In this document: positions 18,055 to 26,882 of the stretch, piece by piece | Numbering within the stretch: the first letter of the stretch is position 1 | How the letters are laid out: every line of letters begins with the position of its first letter | Source of the DNA: Granulosicoccus sp965214025 | GTDB lineage: Bacteria; Pseudomonadota; Gammaproteobacteria; Granulosicoccales; Granulosicoccaceae | Length of the DNA stretch: 64,000 nt | Reading direction: 5' to 3' | NCBI GenBank assembly: GCA_965214025.1 | Contig: CBDCAW010000094.1 | Span: forward strand, 62,001-126,000 | Position numbers and translations under genes: made by a program | The notes under the pieces: model-generated | Told to the model about the DNA's origin: nothing | Seen by the model: only the letters and a program-made list of their open reading frames with translations | Database searches by the model: none

Positions 18055-18939
18055 GTGACCACCCATTGCGGCATGGTCTCGATCGCCGGGCGGCCGAACG
18101 TTGGCAAATCAACCCTGCTGAATCATCTGGTGGGCCAGAAGCTCAGCATCACGGCGCACAAGCCTCAGACCACGCGCCACACGTTGCTCGGTATCAGGAC
18201 CGAAGACAACCGGCAGGTCATCTACGTCGATACGCCAGGTATTCATGTGGGCGGCAAGCAAGTGCTCAATCAGTTGCTCAACCGTGCGGCATCATCCGCG
18301 CTCACCGGCGTGGACATGCTCGTGTTCATGGTGCAGGCCATGATCTGGAACGACGATGATCAGCGCGCCTTCGATATGGTCTGCCAGTCCGGCGTACCGT
18401 ATTTCATGGTCGTGAACAAGATCGACAACATCAAGCACAAGAGCGAGTTGCTGCCGTACCTTGGCGAACTGCCACGCCACGAGAACCTGCTCGACGTCAT
18501 GTTGATTTCGGCGCGCAAGGGCGCCGGGGTGAATGCACTGGAAACGGCGATCGCAGCGAAACTTCCCGAAGCGCCGTTCCGGTACGGCGAAGATGAACTG
18601 ACCGATCGCCCGGCAAGGTTCCTGGCCGCCGAAGCCGTGCGCGAACAGCTCACGCGGCAGCTGACGGCCGAGTTGCCCTACGCGCTCACCGTGGAGATCG
18701 AGCAGTTCGAGGAAAGCCCGGAGCTGCTGCGTATCGGGGCGGTGATCTGGGTCGACAAGAACAGCCAGAAGGGTATCGTCATCGGCAAGGGAGGTGAGCG
18801 GCTGAAACTGGTGGGTCAACGTGCTCGCGGTTCGATGGAGAACCTCTTCGGCATGAAGGTGTTCCTGCAGCTCTGGGTGCGTGTGAAGGAGGGCTGGGCC
18901 GACGATGACCGGGCGCTTAGAAGCCTGGGTTTCGACTAA
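18055..18939 (+). CDS. era: GTPase Era
   Basis: 294-aa GTPase binding 16S rRNA and assisting 30S assembly. GTG start at 18055. G motifs: GRPNVGKST (G1), QTTRHTLLGI (G2), DTPGIH (G3), NKIDNI (G4), LISARKGAG (G5). The C-terminal KH domain has GIVIGKGGERLKLVG. Followed by recO 36 nt later, the normal era-recO order, but separated from rnc by the accessory block. Confidence 0.97.
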   Translation: MTTHCGMVSIAGRPNVGKSTLLNHLVGQKLSITAHKPQTTRHTLLGIRTEDNRQVIYVDTPGIHVGGKQVLNQLLNRAASSALTGVDMLVFMVQAMIWNDDDQRAFDMVCQSGVPYFMVVNKIDNIKHKSELLPYLGELPRHENLLDVMLISARKGAGVNALETAIAAKLPEAPFRYGEDELTDRPARFLAAEAVREQLTRQLTAELPYALTVEIEQFEESPELLRIGAVIWVDKNSQKGIVIGKGGERLKLVGQRARGSMENLFGMKVFLQLWVRVKEGWADDDRALRSLGFD

Positions 18940-18975
18940 GCCTGTGCGTTCCCGTGGTCACTACCGTTAGCCGAC

Positions 18976-19809
18976 ATGGCGCTCGCCAGCTTGCAGGCGG
19001 CCTACGTGCTGCACTACACCCCGTTCCGCGACACCAGCTTTATCGTCGATGCGTTCACGCTGGAACATGGCCGCGTCGCCTTCGTTGCCCGTGGTGCTCG
19101 AAGCGCACGCTCGCAGACGCGGGCACTCTATCAACCCTTCCGACCGTTGTTGCTGTCATGGACCGGTCGGGGAGAGCTGCACACGCTGACGGGTATCGAG
19201 GAGAGTGGCCCGGCCCTTTCGCTGGAGGGCCATGCTCTGGCGTGCGCCTACTATTTCAACGAGCTGCTGCTGAGGCTGCTGGGCAAGGAGCAGCCGCTTC
19301 CTGAATTGTTCGGCCATTACGTTGTCAGCCTCGCCGAGCTCGCCGAGCTACCCGACACGAAGGTAGGACCAACCATGGAAATCATACTGCGTCGTTTCGA
19401 GGTACAGCTGCTCGAGTTGCTCGGGCTGCTGCCCGATCTTGCTCGTGCCGACGCCAACGGGGCCGCGCTGGAGCCGAACCGGCAGTATCGTCTCTACCCG
19501 GGCAAGGCGCTGGTCGTGGCCATGGAGCCTGCAGGTCGGGTCGCACGAAAACCCGTGAAGGGGGTGGCGAGCGCGGATGAACCTGTAGGTGTGCAAAGCG
19601 ATGGCATGACCCCCGAAGAGAGCGTGGTGGTGCACGGCAGCACCTTGCACGCCATCGCTCACCTCGATTTTTCCGGCGCTCAGGTACGCGAAGAGGCGCG
19701 TCAGGTCATGCGTCGGCTGCTCAGGTTGCATCTCGGTGGTCAACCGCTGAAGAGCCGCAGTCTGTTCCAGACACTCGGAGGTAGCAGTGAACCGATACCT
19801 GATGAATGA
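18976..19809 (+). CDS. recO: DNA repair protein RecO
   Basis: 277-aa mediator that loads RecA at SSB-coated gaps with RecR. The N-terminal OB-fold shows AYVLHYTPFRDTSFIVDAFT and GRVAFVARGAR; the middle helical part has CAYYFNELLLRLL; and the C-terminus LFQTLG. The region after YRLYPGKALVV holds a longer variable loop (about residues 185-220), where many family members carry a Zn-finger that is missing here. It follows era, and its last 23 nt overlap the start of the DUF455 gene. Confidence 0.93.
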   Translation: MALASLQAAYVLHYTPFRDTSFIVDAFTLEHGRVAFVARGARSARSQTRALYQPFRPLLLSWTGRGELHTLTGIEESGPALSLEGHALACAYYFNELLLRLLGKEQPLPELFGHYVVSLAELAELPDTKVGPTMEIILRRFEVQLLELLGLLPDLARADANGAALEPNRQYRLYPGKALVVAMEPAGRVARKPVKGVASADEPVGVQSDGMTPEESVVVHGSTLHAIAHLDFSGAQVREEARQVMRRLLRLHLGGQPLKSRSLFQTLGGSSEPIPDE

Positions 19810-20717
19810 AGCAGACGCCACCACATCGAACACCCTGACATCGGACGCCATCGGGGCGCCGGGTACGAAGGCGCCTGACATCATGGCGCTTACCGAGGCG
19901 ATCCTGCTGATGAACGATGCCGATACCAAGGCATCTTCAATCATCGGTCTGCATGCGAGCTGGGAACTGCTCGGGCCCGAATGTCAGGCCCGTGCGCTTG
20001 GTAGCGAGTCCGTGTCGAGCGTGCGCGTGCTGGAATCGCCCGGCCGGCCGGGAGAGCCCGGCGCTGGTCGATCCGAGGGCTTTGAAGAAGCGCAACCTGG
20101 GTACCATCGCAGGGCGTATTGCCCTGTTGCACTCGCTGGCTCACATCGAGTTCAACGCGATCAACCTGGCGCTCGATGCCGTCTATCGATTTCGCGACAT
20201 GCCGCCGCGCTACGTATCGGACTGGCTGAAGGTGGCGGCCGACGAAGGCGAGCATTACGCGTTGCTGGCGCAGCGCCTTCGCGAACTGGGCAGTACTTAC
20301 GGTGAACTACCCGCGCATGACGGCCTGTGGGACATGGCGAGGCGCACAGACCACGACGTATTGGTCCGTATGGCACTGGTGCCGAGAATCCTCGAAGCGC
20401 GTGGGCTGGATGTCGCGCCGCCGATGATCGAGAAGCTGCGTCAGATCGGCGATGCCGACAGCGCAGCCATCCTGCAGCGCATCTACACCGATGAGATCAC
20501 TCACGTGGAAGTGGGCAATCGATGGTTTCGGCATGTGTGCGAAGCACGTGAAGTGGACGGCACCGCTGTGTTCCGAGACCTTCTGGCCGGACCGGCGAGC
20601 GCCTACCTGCGTAGCCCGTTCAACGATGAGGCTCGCCTGGAAGCTGGTTTCACGCCTGCCGAGATGGTCGTGATTCGGGAGATGGAGGCGGAATATCGCC
20701 AGACGAAGCCGGCCTGA
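19787..20717 (+). pseudogene. DUF455 ferritin-like protein, frameshifted
   Basis: Two frames give one DUF455 (ferritin-like, di-iron type) protein. Frame 1 from GTG 19787 (GGAGG 7 nt upstream) reads LTEAILLMNDADTK through LESPGRP. Frame 2 continues ESPALVDPRALKKRNLG, HSLAHIEFNAINLALDA, VAADEGEHYALL, GLWDMARRTDHDVLVRM and ITHVEVGNRWF to the stop at 20717. Removing one G from the GGG at 20050-20052 restores a continuous family-like reading (about 309 aa). Putative iron ligands (HIE, DEGEH, ITH) are intact. Either a real disruption or a base-calling error; the clean joint favours very recent or artefactual. Tail overlaps lpxH by 68 nt. Confidence 0.85.
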
Positions 20718-21450
20718 CCCACTCCAGGCTGATGTCCCGACCGTTCCAGCGGGCGACCCGAGCCTGTTCGGGCTGCCAGTCACCGACCACGATGCGCTGG
20801 CCCGGTACCGCGTCGACCTCATGCAGGTTCGGCCTGTGGGTATGGCCGTGTATCAGCAGATCGCAACGTGCCTCGTGCATCGCAGCGATCACGGTCGGCT
20901 CACTTACATCCGTGATCGAGGCTGACTTGTCAGCGCCGGCATTGCGGCTTTCGGTGCGTAGTGAGCTCGCGATCTGCCGACGTTCCGCAAGCGGCCGGGC
21001 CAGAAAGTCGTGCTGCCATTCAGCCCCGCGCGACATCGTTCGCCAGCGCTGGTAGTCCAAATCATCGGTGCACAATGTATCGCCATGCATCAACAATACA
21101 GGCCTGGTGCCCAGCTCGATCACCAGGCTGTCCTGCCGGTGCAGCACGGCACCCATGGCCTTCGCCAGCCGCTCGCCGATCAGGAAATCCCGGTTGCCGT
21201 GCATCAGGTGAATGGCGGTGCCCGTGCGGCTCAACGCCTTCAGGTCCTGAAGGAGTGGCTGGAGCCAGGATGCATCGTCGTCGTCGCCGATCCAGTGATC
21301 GAAAAGGTCACCCAGTATCCACAGGGCCCCGACCCCCGCCGCACCAGCCACGAACTCCCGTGCAAGTGCGAAGGTGGCCGGCGCCGAGGGCTGCAGATGC
21401 AGGTCAGCGATGAACAGCTGATGGTCTGCGCGACGAACGGGCTCGGTCAT
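20650..21450 (-). CDS. lpxH: UDP-2,3-diacylglucosamine diphosphatase LpxH
   Basis: 266-aa metallophosphoesterase making lipid X in lipid A synthesis, a peripheral inner-membrane enzyme. Conserved metal-binding motifs in order: FIADLHL, LGDLFDHWIGDDD, LMHGNRDFL, LLMHGDTLCTDD and IHGHTHRPN. The W/D-rich loop after the second motif and DYQRWRTMSR identify LpxH rather than a general phosphoesterase. The C-terminus has about 20 extra Pro/Ser-rich residues that overlap the DUF455 3' end. Convergent with the upstream gene. Confidence 0.93.
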   Translation of the reverse strand: MTEPVRRADHQLFIADLHLQPSAPATFALAREFVAGAAGVGALWILGDLFDHWIGDDDDASWLQPLLQDLKALSRTGTAIHLMHGNRDFLIGERLAKAMGAVLHRQDSLVIELGTRPVLLMHGDTLCTDDLDYQRWRTMSRGAEWQHDFLARPLAERRQIASSLRTESRNAGADKSASITDVSEPTVIAAMHEARCDLLIHGHTHRPNLHEVDAVPGQRIVVGDWQPEQARVARWNGRDISLEWVRPASSGDIPPPSPESRPSRQA

Positions 21451-21551
21451 CAGGCTGTCGTCGCTACCGTGGCAAGTCTCAGAGTGACTTTCAGCGGTAT
21501 GTCTTTCAGAAAATGAATCTCCAATATCTCAGTGTTACGGGAAATTGAGGT

Positions 21552-22052
21552 TCAGTCTTCGCTGACGTCGATCTTCTCGATCGTCACCGTCTCGGTCGGT
21601 ACATCCTGATGAGGGCCGTTGCTACCGGTGCGCACCGTACCGATCTTTTCCACTACGTCCATACCCTCGATGGTGTTGCCGAACACGCAATAACCGAAAC
21701 CTGCCGGCGATTCGTCCTTGAAGTTCAGGAAGTCGTTGTCAGCCAGATTGATGAAGAACTGCGAGCTGGCGGAATGGGGGTCGGGAGTACGTGCCATGGC
21801 AATCGCACCACGCGCGTTCTTCAAACCATTGCTGGCTTCATTGCCGATCGTTTCCCGCGTGTCTTTCTGGTTCATCGATGCCGTGAAACCGCCGCCCTGA
21901 ATCATGAAGTTGGGGATGACCCGGTGAAAGATGGTGTTGTCGTAGTGGCCTTCGTCAGCGTACTGCTTGAAATTGGCACAGGTGGCCGGCGCTTTCTCCG
22001 CGTCCAGTTCCAGCGTTATAGTGCCGTGATTGGTCGTGATGACAGCTTTCAT
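21552..22052 (-). CDS. ppiB: Cytoplasmic peptidyl-prolyl cis-trans isomerase (cyclophilin PpiB)
   Basis: 166-aa cyclophilin without signal peptide. Active-site features are FHRVIPNFMIQGGGF, GAIAMART and SSQFFINLADNDFL, with FGYCVFG near the end. Length and lack of export signal fit PpiB. It lies on the minus strand between lpxH and a second, exported cyclophilin; the ppiB-lpxH order (here lpxH downstream by 101 nt) is common in gammaproteobacteria, often next to cysS. Confidence 0.96.
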   Translation of the reverse strand: MKAVITTNHGTITLELDAEKAPATCANFKQYADEGHYDNTIFHRVIPNFMIQGGGFTASMNQKDTRETIGNEASNGLKNARGAIAMARTPDPHSASSQFFINLADNDFLNFKDESPAGFGYCVFGNTIEGMDVVEKIGTVRTGSNGPHQDVPTETVTIEKIDVSED

Positions 22053-22261
22053 GGTGGGAAACGTTGCTAAAGTATGAACTCAGAGAGTCTACCAGTGCGT
22101 TTGGCCGGCAAATGATCTGTGGCCGAACAGGTGCTGATCCCACCGACAGGCGTCTGGGCCTGCGTCCGAGTCTGCTGCTGAACCGTTGCGCAAGCTCGTG
22201 CCCTGGCCTTCAATGCGATGAGGAAGGTTCGACCGGGGCCAGCGTGTCCTACCAGCGTGTC

Positions 22262-23017
22262 CTACTCGTCGCTTCCTTCGGAGTCGGCTGCGGGCTCGGC
22301 ATCATCGGGATTCGCCGGGTCGGGCAGCGACCGCTCGGAGGAAGAAGCGTCCGCCTCCAGTCGGGTGACCGATTCGATCACTACCTGCTCACGCGGGGCA
22401 TCGCGGCTGAAGGAGCCTCCGGGGCCCGTGGGCACCTCGCTGATAGCATCAACGATGTCGGTGCCTTCCACCACCCGCCCGAATACGGCGTAACCCCAGC
22501 CGCGCGGTGTGGTGGCGGTATGGTCGAGGTTGACGTTGTCGGCGGTGTTGATGAAGAACTGTGAGGTAGCCGAGTGCGGGGCATTGGTGCGTGCCATGGC
22601 AACCGAGTAGTGCACGTTGCTCAAACCGTTGGTGGCCTCGTTGGAGATGGGATCTTCGGCCGGCTTGCGCCGGTAGTCCGCATCGAAGCCGCCGCCCTGG
22701 ATCATGAAGCCATCGATGACCCGATGAAAGATCGTGCCGTCATAGAACTCGCTGTCGACGTAGTTCAGAAAGTTAGCCACCGTTTCCGGGGCCCGTTCGG
22801 TATCGAGATCAAGCACGATGTCACCCAGGTTCGTCGTCAGCTTCACTTGCGGCCCGGCGTGCGCCAGTGGTACGCCTGTGAGCAGCAGGCAGCACAGCCA
22901 CGTGCGGATGATCGGTGCCGACCTGGAGCTCGATGACCGGACCGGCAATGAGGGTTGCGCCACGGAAGCCGCGTGAGAAGGAAGGAAACGGTATAGATCG
23001 AAAGAAGACGAACGCAT
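22262..23017 (-). CDS. ppiA: Exported peptidyl-prolyl isomerase (cyclophilin PpiA-like)
   Basis: Cyclophilin with export signal (TWLCCLLLTGVPLAHAG) after a long Ser/Arg-rich N-region, and the catalytic motifs FHRVIDGFMIQGGGFD and SATSQFFINTADN. ATG 23017 (251 aa) was chosen over GTG 23041 because a promoter-like pair places the transcript start near 23035. The mature domain is followed by an acidic tail of about 25 residues rich in Asp/Glu/Ser. Probably a periplasmic folding helper. It is closely similar to the neighbouring ppiB, suggesting duplication. Confidence 0.92.
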   Translation of the reverse strand: MRSSSFDLYRFLPSHAASVAQPSLPVRSSSSRSAPIIRTWLCCLLLTGVPLAHAGPQVKLTTNLGDIVLDLDTERAPETVANFLNYVDSEFYDGTIFHRVIDGFMIQGGGFDADYRRKPAEDPISNEATNGLSNVHYSVAMARTNAPHSATSQFFINTADNVNLDHTATTPRGWGYAVFGRVVEGTDIVDAISEVPTGPGGSFSRDAPREQVVIESVTRLEADASSSERSLPDPANPDDAEPAADSEGSDE

Positions 23018-23041
23018 CAAGACAAGCCCTGCACGAAACAC

Positions 23042-23070
23042 GTAATATTAACGGTTCCAGCCGCTGGCAA
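23042..23070 (-). promoter_or_regulatory. Sigma-70-like promoter candidate for ppiA
   Basis: On the minus strand, TTGCCA (23070-23065), a 17-nt spacer, then TATTAC (23047-23042). The expected start point near 23035 lies just upstream of ATG 23017 and downstream of the alternative GTG 23041. Visual match only. Confidence 0.45.
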
Positions 23071-23441
23071 GCTTCTCGTAACCATCGGGTAATCTATTGC
23101 GAAAACGCCGTTGCACCACGCTGTAGGCGCCGATTCGGATCTGCTACAGTTCCTGCAACTCCGGCAATGAACCTCGATGAATGATACCCGGCGGCACGTT
23201 CTATCTTCGTCGCGGGCCAGCAGGTGTTCACCGTCAGATCGGGTATTTTGCCAAGTCGCTTTTCAAGATCACTTTTTTCAGATCGCGCCGCCTGCCGGAT
23301 CGTGATTCTTCTGCCTGTGGCATAGCCCGCCGGTTCGCCGATAACCCGCTCGAAATCAGTATCTTCGTTCGGTATCCTCACCCGGCGATTCCGTTTGTCA
23401 TCCTCATTCCCTGAACACGTTTCCAACACGCTCTACGACAC
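23071..23441. other. Divergent intergenic region ppiA / cysS
   Basis: About 370 bp containing no credible gene. It should hold the cysS promoter, but no convincing -35/-10 pair was found. No T-box-like structure was recognised. Confidence 0.4.
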
Positions 23442-24872
23442 ATGCTTCAACTTTACAATACATTGACCCGGCGCAAGCAGGCGTTCGAGCCGCTCGAAGC
23501 CGGCAAGGTGTCGATGTATGTGTGCGGCATGACCGTCTATGACTTTTGCCACGTCGGTCATGCTCTTTCCATGGTCACCTTCGACCTGCTCTATCGGCAC
23601 CTGCTGGCGAACGGGTATGAGGTTCGCTACGTTCGTAATATTACCGATATCGACGACAAGATCATTGCCAGGGCAGCCGAGGCCGGTGAGCCCATCGATG
23701 CACTGACGGAGCGCTTTATCGATGCCCTGCACGAAGACGAAAGAGCGCTGGATATCCTTCCGCCTACCGATGAACCTCGCGCGACTCAGTTCGTGAAGCA
23801 GATGGTGGCGATGATCGTGGAGCTTGAAGCTCTCGGCCTGGCTTACGCTGCCGAGAACGGCGATGTCTACTTCAAGGTCGCGGGGATGGCAGATTACGGC
23901 AAGCTATCGGGGCGCAAGCTTGATGAATTGCGCGCCGGTGAGCGTGTCGCGGTAAGTAAATACAAGCAAGACCCTCTTGACTTCGTGTTGTGGAAGGCGG
24001 CAAAGGCGGATGAGCCGTCGTGGCCTTCCACCTGGGGCGGTGGCAGACCGGGCTGGCACATCGAATGCTCGGCGATGTCTCGCACGTTGCTTGGCGAGCA
24101 GTTCGACATCCATGGCGGAGGGTTCGACCTGATATTTCCGCATCATGAGAACGAGATCGCGCAGAGCGAAGCCTGTTCGGGCAAGGCCATGGCCAACTAT
24201 TGGCTGCACAACGGCTTCGTTCGTGTAGACGATGAAAAGATGTCCAAGTCGCTCGGCAACTTCTTCACGGTGCGCGACGTGCTCGGACGCTTCACCGGCG
24301 AAGAGGTTCGTTACTTCATCGTGGCGAGTCACTACCGCAGTGCGCTGAATTACTCCGATGCCCAGCTGCTCGCTGCCCGGGCAAGCCTGAAGCGGCTCTA
24401 CGGCGCGCTACGCGGGCATGCAGGCGATCTTCCCGTCGAGTCGACGAGCGACGATACCGCGGATACCGGTCTGAATTACGACCCGGTGGCGCGCTTCGAT
24501 GCCGCCATGAACGACGACCTCAACACCCCCGACGCGCTGGCGGTCCTGTTCGATCTCGCCGGTGCTCTGAACCGTGAAACGCGAGCGGGCACCCCTTCCG
24601 AGCAACGCATCGCCTGGCTTGCGCACACGCTCAGGATGCTGGGCGCTCGTCTCGGTCTGTTGCAGCAGGATCCGGAAGTCGCTTTGAAGGGCGTGGCCGG
24701 CGATGGCGCAGGGCAGTTGGCGGACGCTGAAGTGGATGCGTTGATACTGGCCCGGCAAGAAGCGCGTGCAGCGCGTGACTTCGAGCGCGGCGACGCCCTG
24801 CGCGAACAGCTCACGCAGGCGGGTATCGTGCTGGAAGACGCGGGTACGTCGACCACCTGGCGGCGTGGTTGA
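23442..24872 (+). CDS. cysS: Cysteinyl-tRNA synthetase
   Basis: 476-aa class I aminoacyl-tRNA synthetase. HIGH motif as HVGH in YDFCHVGHALSMVTFDLLY; zinc-binding residues in MYVCGMTVYD, WHIECSAMS and FPHHENEIAQSE; KMSKS motif as DEKMSKSLGNFF. The C-terminal anticodon-binding region has ARDFERGDALREQL. Length is close to the E. coli enzyme (461 aa). It is followed by nusB after 12 nt. Confidence 0.98.
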   Translation: MLQLYNTLTRRKQAFEPLEAGKVSMYVCGMTVYDFCHVGHALSMVTFDLLYRHLLANGYEVRYVRNITDIDDKIIARAAEAGEPIDALTERFIDALHEDERALDILPPTDEPRATQFVKQMVAMIVELEALGLAYAAENGDVYFKVAGMADYGKLSGRKLDELRAGERVAVSKYKQDPLDFVLWKAAKADEPSWPSTWGGGRPGWHIECSAMSRTLLGEQFDIHGGGFDLIFPHHENEIAQSEACSGKAMANYWLHNGFVRVDDEKMSKSLGNFFTVRDVLGRFTGEEVRYFIVASHYRSALNYSDAQLLAARASLKRLYGALRGHAGDLPVESTSDDTADTGLNYDPVARFDAAMNDDLNTPDALAVLFDLAGALNRETRAGTPSEQRIAWLAHTLRMLGARLGLLQQDPEVALKGVAGDGAGQLADAEVDALILARQEARAARDFERGDALREQLTQAGIVLEDAGTSTTWRRG

Positions 24873-24884
24873 GCGCGGATATCC

Positions 24885-25334
24885 ATGAAGAAGGCCAACA
24901 CCAGTCGCAGCAAGGCACGACGCTTCGCACGGGAGCGTGCGCTGCAGGCAATCTATCAGTGGGACATGAGCGCGGGGCAGGCATCCGATGTTCATCGTCA
25001 GTTCTTCGATCGTCAGGAAATGGGGCAGGTGGATACCGACTATTTCACACGCCTGTTCAACGGCGTGAGTCACCACGTCGACGATGCCGACGCACTGGTC
25101 ACCCCGGGTCTGGATCGCTCTCTGGAAGGTCTGGATCCGATCGAGCGATCAGTGCTCAGGTTGGCGGTGTTCGAGTTGAGTGATTGTCTGGAGACGCCGG
25201 CTCGTGTAGTGATCAACGAGTGGATCGAGATCACCAAGCGTTTCGGTGCGGAACAGGGTCACAAGTACGTGAACGGTGTGCTCGACAAGCTTGCGCCGAC
25301 TATCCGCCCGATGGAGATGAAGCCGCGTGAATGA
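24885..25334 (+). CDS. nusB: Transcription antitermination protein NusB
   Basis: 149-aa all-helical RNA-binding protein acting with NusE (S10) at boxA of rRNA operons. Landmarks are ARERALQAIYQWDMS near the start, LDRSLEGLDPIERSVLRLAVFEL in the middle and VINEWIEITKRFGAEQGHKYVNGVLD near the end. The last 8 nt overlap pgpA. In many relatives ribE/ribH precede and thiL follows; here cysS precedes and thiL is absent between nusB and pgpA. Confidence 0.96.
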   Translation: MKKANTSRSKARRFARERALQAIYQWDMSAGQASDVHRQFFDRQEMGQVDTDYFTRLFNGVSHHVDDADALVTPGLDRSLEGLDPIERSVLRLAVFELSDCLETPARVVINEWIEITKRFGAEQGHKYVNGVLDKLAPTIRPMEMKPRE

Positions 25335-25845
25335 TGCCCCGGACAAATCGGCTACCGGCTCCGGTGCTGTCGTGCGCCCCGGCCTGAAGGACTTGCTCCA
25401 GTCGCCGGCCAACTTCCTGGCCCTGGGGTTCGGCTCGGGGCTCGCACCGGTGGCACCGGGTACTTTCGGAACGCTTGCGGCCGTGCCGCTGTGGTTCCTG
25501 ATGCCGGTGTCGATGGTCCCGTATCTGCTGATCACGGTTCTGCTGTTCGTTATCGGTATCTGGTGTTGCGAGGCCTGTGCGAAGGCGCTGGGTGTGCACG
25601 ATCACGGCGCCATCGTGTGGGACGAGATCGTCGGTTACTTCATCACCATGCTGGCCGTGCCTCAAGAGCTGCTCTGGGCAGTCGTCGGTTTCGTCCTGTT
25701 CCGGCTCTTCGATATCTGGAAGCCGTGGCCCATTCGGGTCATCGACGCGAAGGTGGGCGGAGGCCTCGGTATCATGCTCGACGATGTGCTGGCTGCCCTG
25801 TTCGCCGGAATCGTGATGCAGCTGCTGTTGCTGACGGCTGGCTGA
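25327..25845 (+). CDS. pgpA: Phosphatidylglycerophosphatase A
   Basis: 172-aa integral membrane phosphatase converting phosphatidylglycerophosphate to phosphatidylglycerol. GTG start inside the nusB end. Family motifs: FLALGFGSGLAPVAPGTFGT, HDHGAIVWDEIVGYFI, FRLFDIWKPWPIRVID and GLGIMLDDVLAAL, with three to four membrane helices. Functionally it acts after PgsA, which is also encoded in this window (31826-32389). Confidence 0.95.
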   Translation: MNDAPDKSATGSGAVVRPGLKDLLQSPANFLALGFGSGLAPVAPGTFGTLAAVPLWFLMPVSMVPYLLITVLLFVIGIWCCEACAKALGVHDHGAIVWDEIVGYFITMLAVPQELLWAVVGFVLFRLFDIWKPWPIRVIDAKVGGGLGIMLDDVLAALFAGIVMQLLLLTAG

Positions 25846-26001
25846 GGCTCTGCCAGGGCCGGCTGCGCAAGGATGGCGCCGGTAAGGATGGTGCCGAATC
25901 GAACCCGTCCGTGTTTTCAACGTTACGCGACGGGCAGGGGGAGATGGCCATTCTCGAGAATGGCGCGGTGAAACACTTTCATCGGGTACCGTCGTCAAGT
26001 C

Positions 26002-26030
26002 TTGCGGCATGTGGGGCGATTGGCTATCAT
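26002..26030 (+). promoter_or_regulatory. Sigma-70-like promoter candidate for yceD-rpmF
   Basis: TTGCGG (26002-26007), a 17-nt spacer, TATCAT (26025-26030). The predicted start point near 26037 is only about 3 nt before the yceD ATG at 26040, so the mRNA would be nearly leaderless; no Shine-Dalgarno is seen. Confidence 0.5.
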
Positions 26031-26039
26031 TCGCGGGTT

Positions 26040-26567
26040 ATGGTGAAGCCAGCTCCCTCCCGGTTCAATCCGGACATCATGGCGCGAGACGGTACTCGGT
26101 ACGAGGCGGAACTTCCCCTGCGGCAGTTTCCGCGCCTGCATGCTTTGCTTGCCGATACCAACGGTTCGGTACATGCCGGTTTCCGGTTTTCCCGCCGCAA
26201 GGATCACATCGTCGTGAGCGGGCACGTCGAAGCGCGTTTTCCGCTTGTCTGTCAACGTTGTCTCGAACCGATGGTCAGCACGATAGACGAACCTTTCGAG
26301 TTTGTTTTCGTCGCAGACGAGGCTGAGGCAAAAGGGCTACCTGATGAACTCGATCCGGTCATTCTTGACGAGACCGGGCAGATACACATGGTCGACTTGC
26401 TCGAAGATGAACTGATTCTCAATCTTCCCACCGTGCCCAAGCATGCGTCCAGCAAAGACTGCGGGCGGTTGGCGCGGGAGCTGGAGGCGGCTGAAGTCGC
26501 TGCCGAAGAGCAACGTGCGGAGAAGGTCAGCCCGTTCGGTGTGCTCAAGGATCTGAAGCTACACTAA
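26040..26567 (+). CDS. yceD: YceD/DUF177 family protein, 23S rRNA accumulation
   Basis: 175-aa DUF177 protein; the E. coli homologue YceD is linked to 23S rRNA accumulation. The conserved CxxC-type zinc site is LVCQRCLEPM, paired later with SSKDC, and the family core PVILDETGQIHMVDLLEDEL, followed by LPTVPKH, is intact. It ends NPF-like (VSPFGVLKDLKLH). ATG 26040 aligns with the E. coli start; the frame is open upstream. It lies immediately upstream of rpmF, the invariant order in proteobacteria. Confidence 0.92.
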   Translation: MVKPAPSRFNPDIMARDGTRYEAELPLRQFPRLHALLADTNGSVHAGFRFSRRKDHIVVSGHVEARFPLVCQRCLEPMVSTIDEPFEFVFVADEAEAKGLPDELDPVILDETGQIHMVDLLEDELILNLPTVPKHASSKDCGRLARELEAAEVAAEEQRAEKVSPFGVLKDLKLH

Positions 26568-26606
26568 GTTTATAATTCGTCACTTTTTCCCGGATAAATC
26601 CTTCTC

Positions 26607-26807
26607 ATGGCAGTTCAGAAAAGTCGCAAGACCCCTTCACGGCGTGGCATGCGGCGTTCACACGACGCTCTCGGCAAGCCGACTCTCTCCACCGATCCCA
26701 CTACGGGCGAAGTCCATCGTCGGCACCACATCACTGCGGACGGGTTCTATCGCGGCAAGCAGGTCGTGCAGGATGTCGAGGAAATAGAGGAAGACGACGA
26801 GGATTGA
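26607..26807 (+). CDS. rpmF: 50S ribosomal protein bL32
   Basis: 66-aa ribosomal protein. MAVQKSRKTPSRRGMRRSHD is the typical bL32 start, followed by TGEVHRRHHITADGFYRGKQV. The C-terminus has an acidic tail (EEIEEDDED) of modest extra length. A TATAAT at 26571-26576 in the 39-bp gap after yceD could give an additional promoter, but no -35 partner is clear. It leads into plsX and fabH. Confidence 0.98.
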   Translation: MAVQKSRKTPSRRGMRRSHDALGKPTLSTDPTTGEVHRRHHITADGFYRGKQVVQDVEEIEEDDED

Positions 26808-26882
26808 TCGTCTACATCGAGTTCATGCTGTTCGTTCGTGCGGCTTGGGGCCGCATACTTGTTCGACGCGGTGGCATGACGC

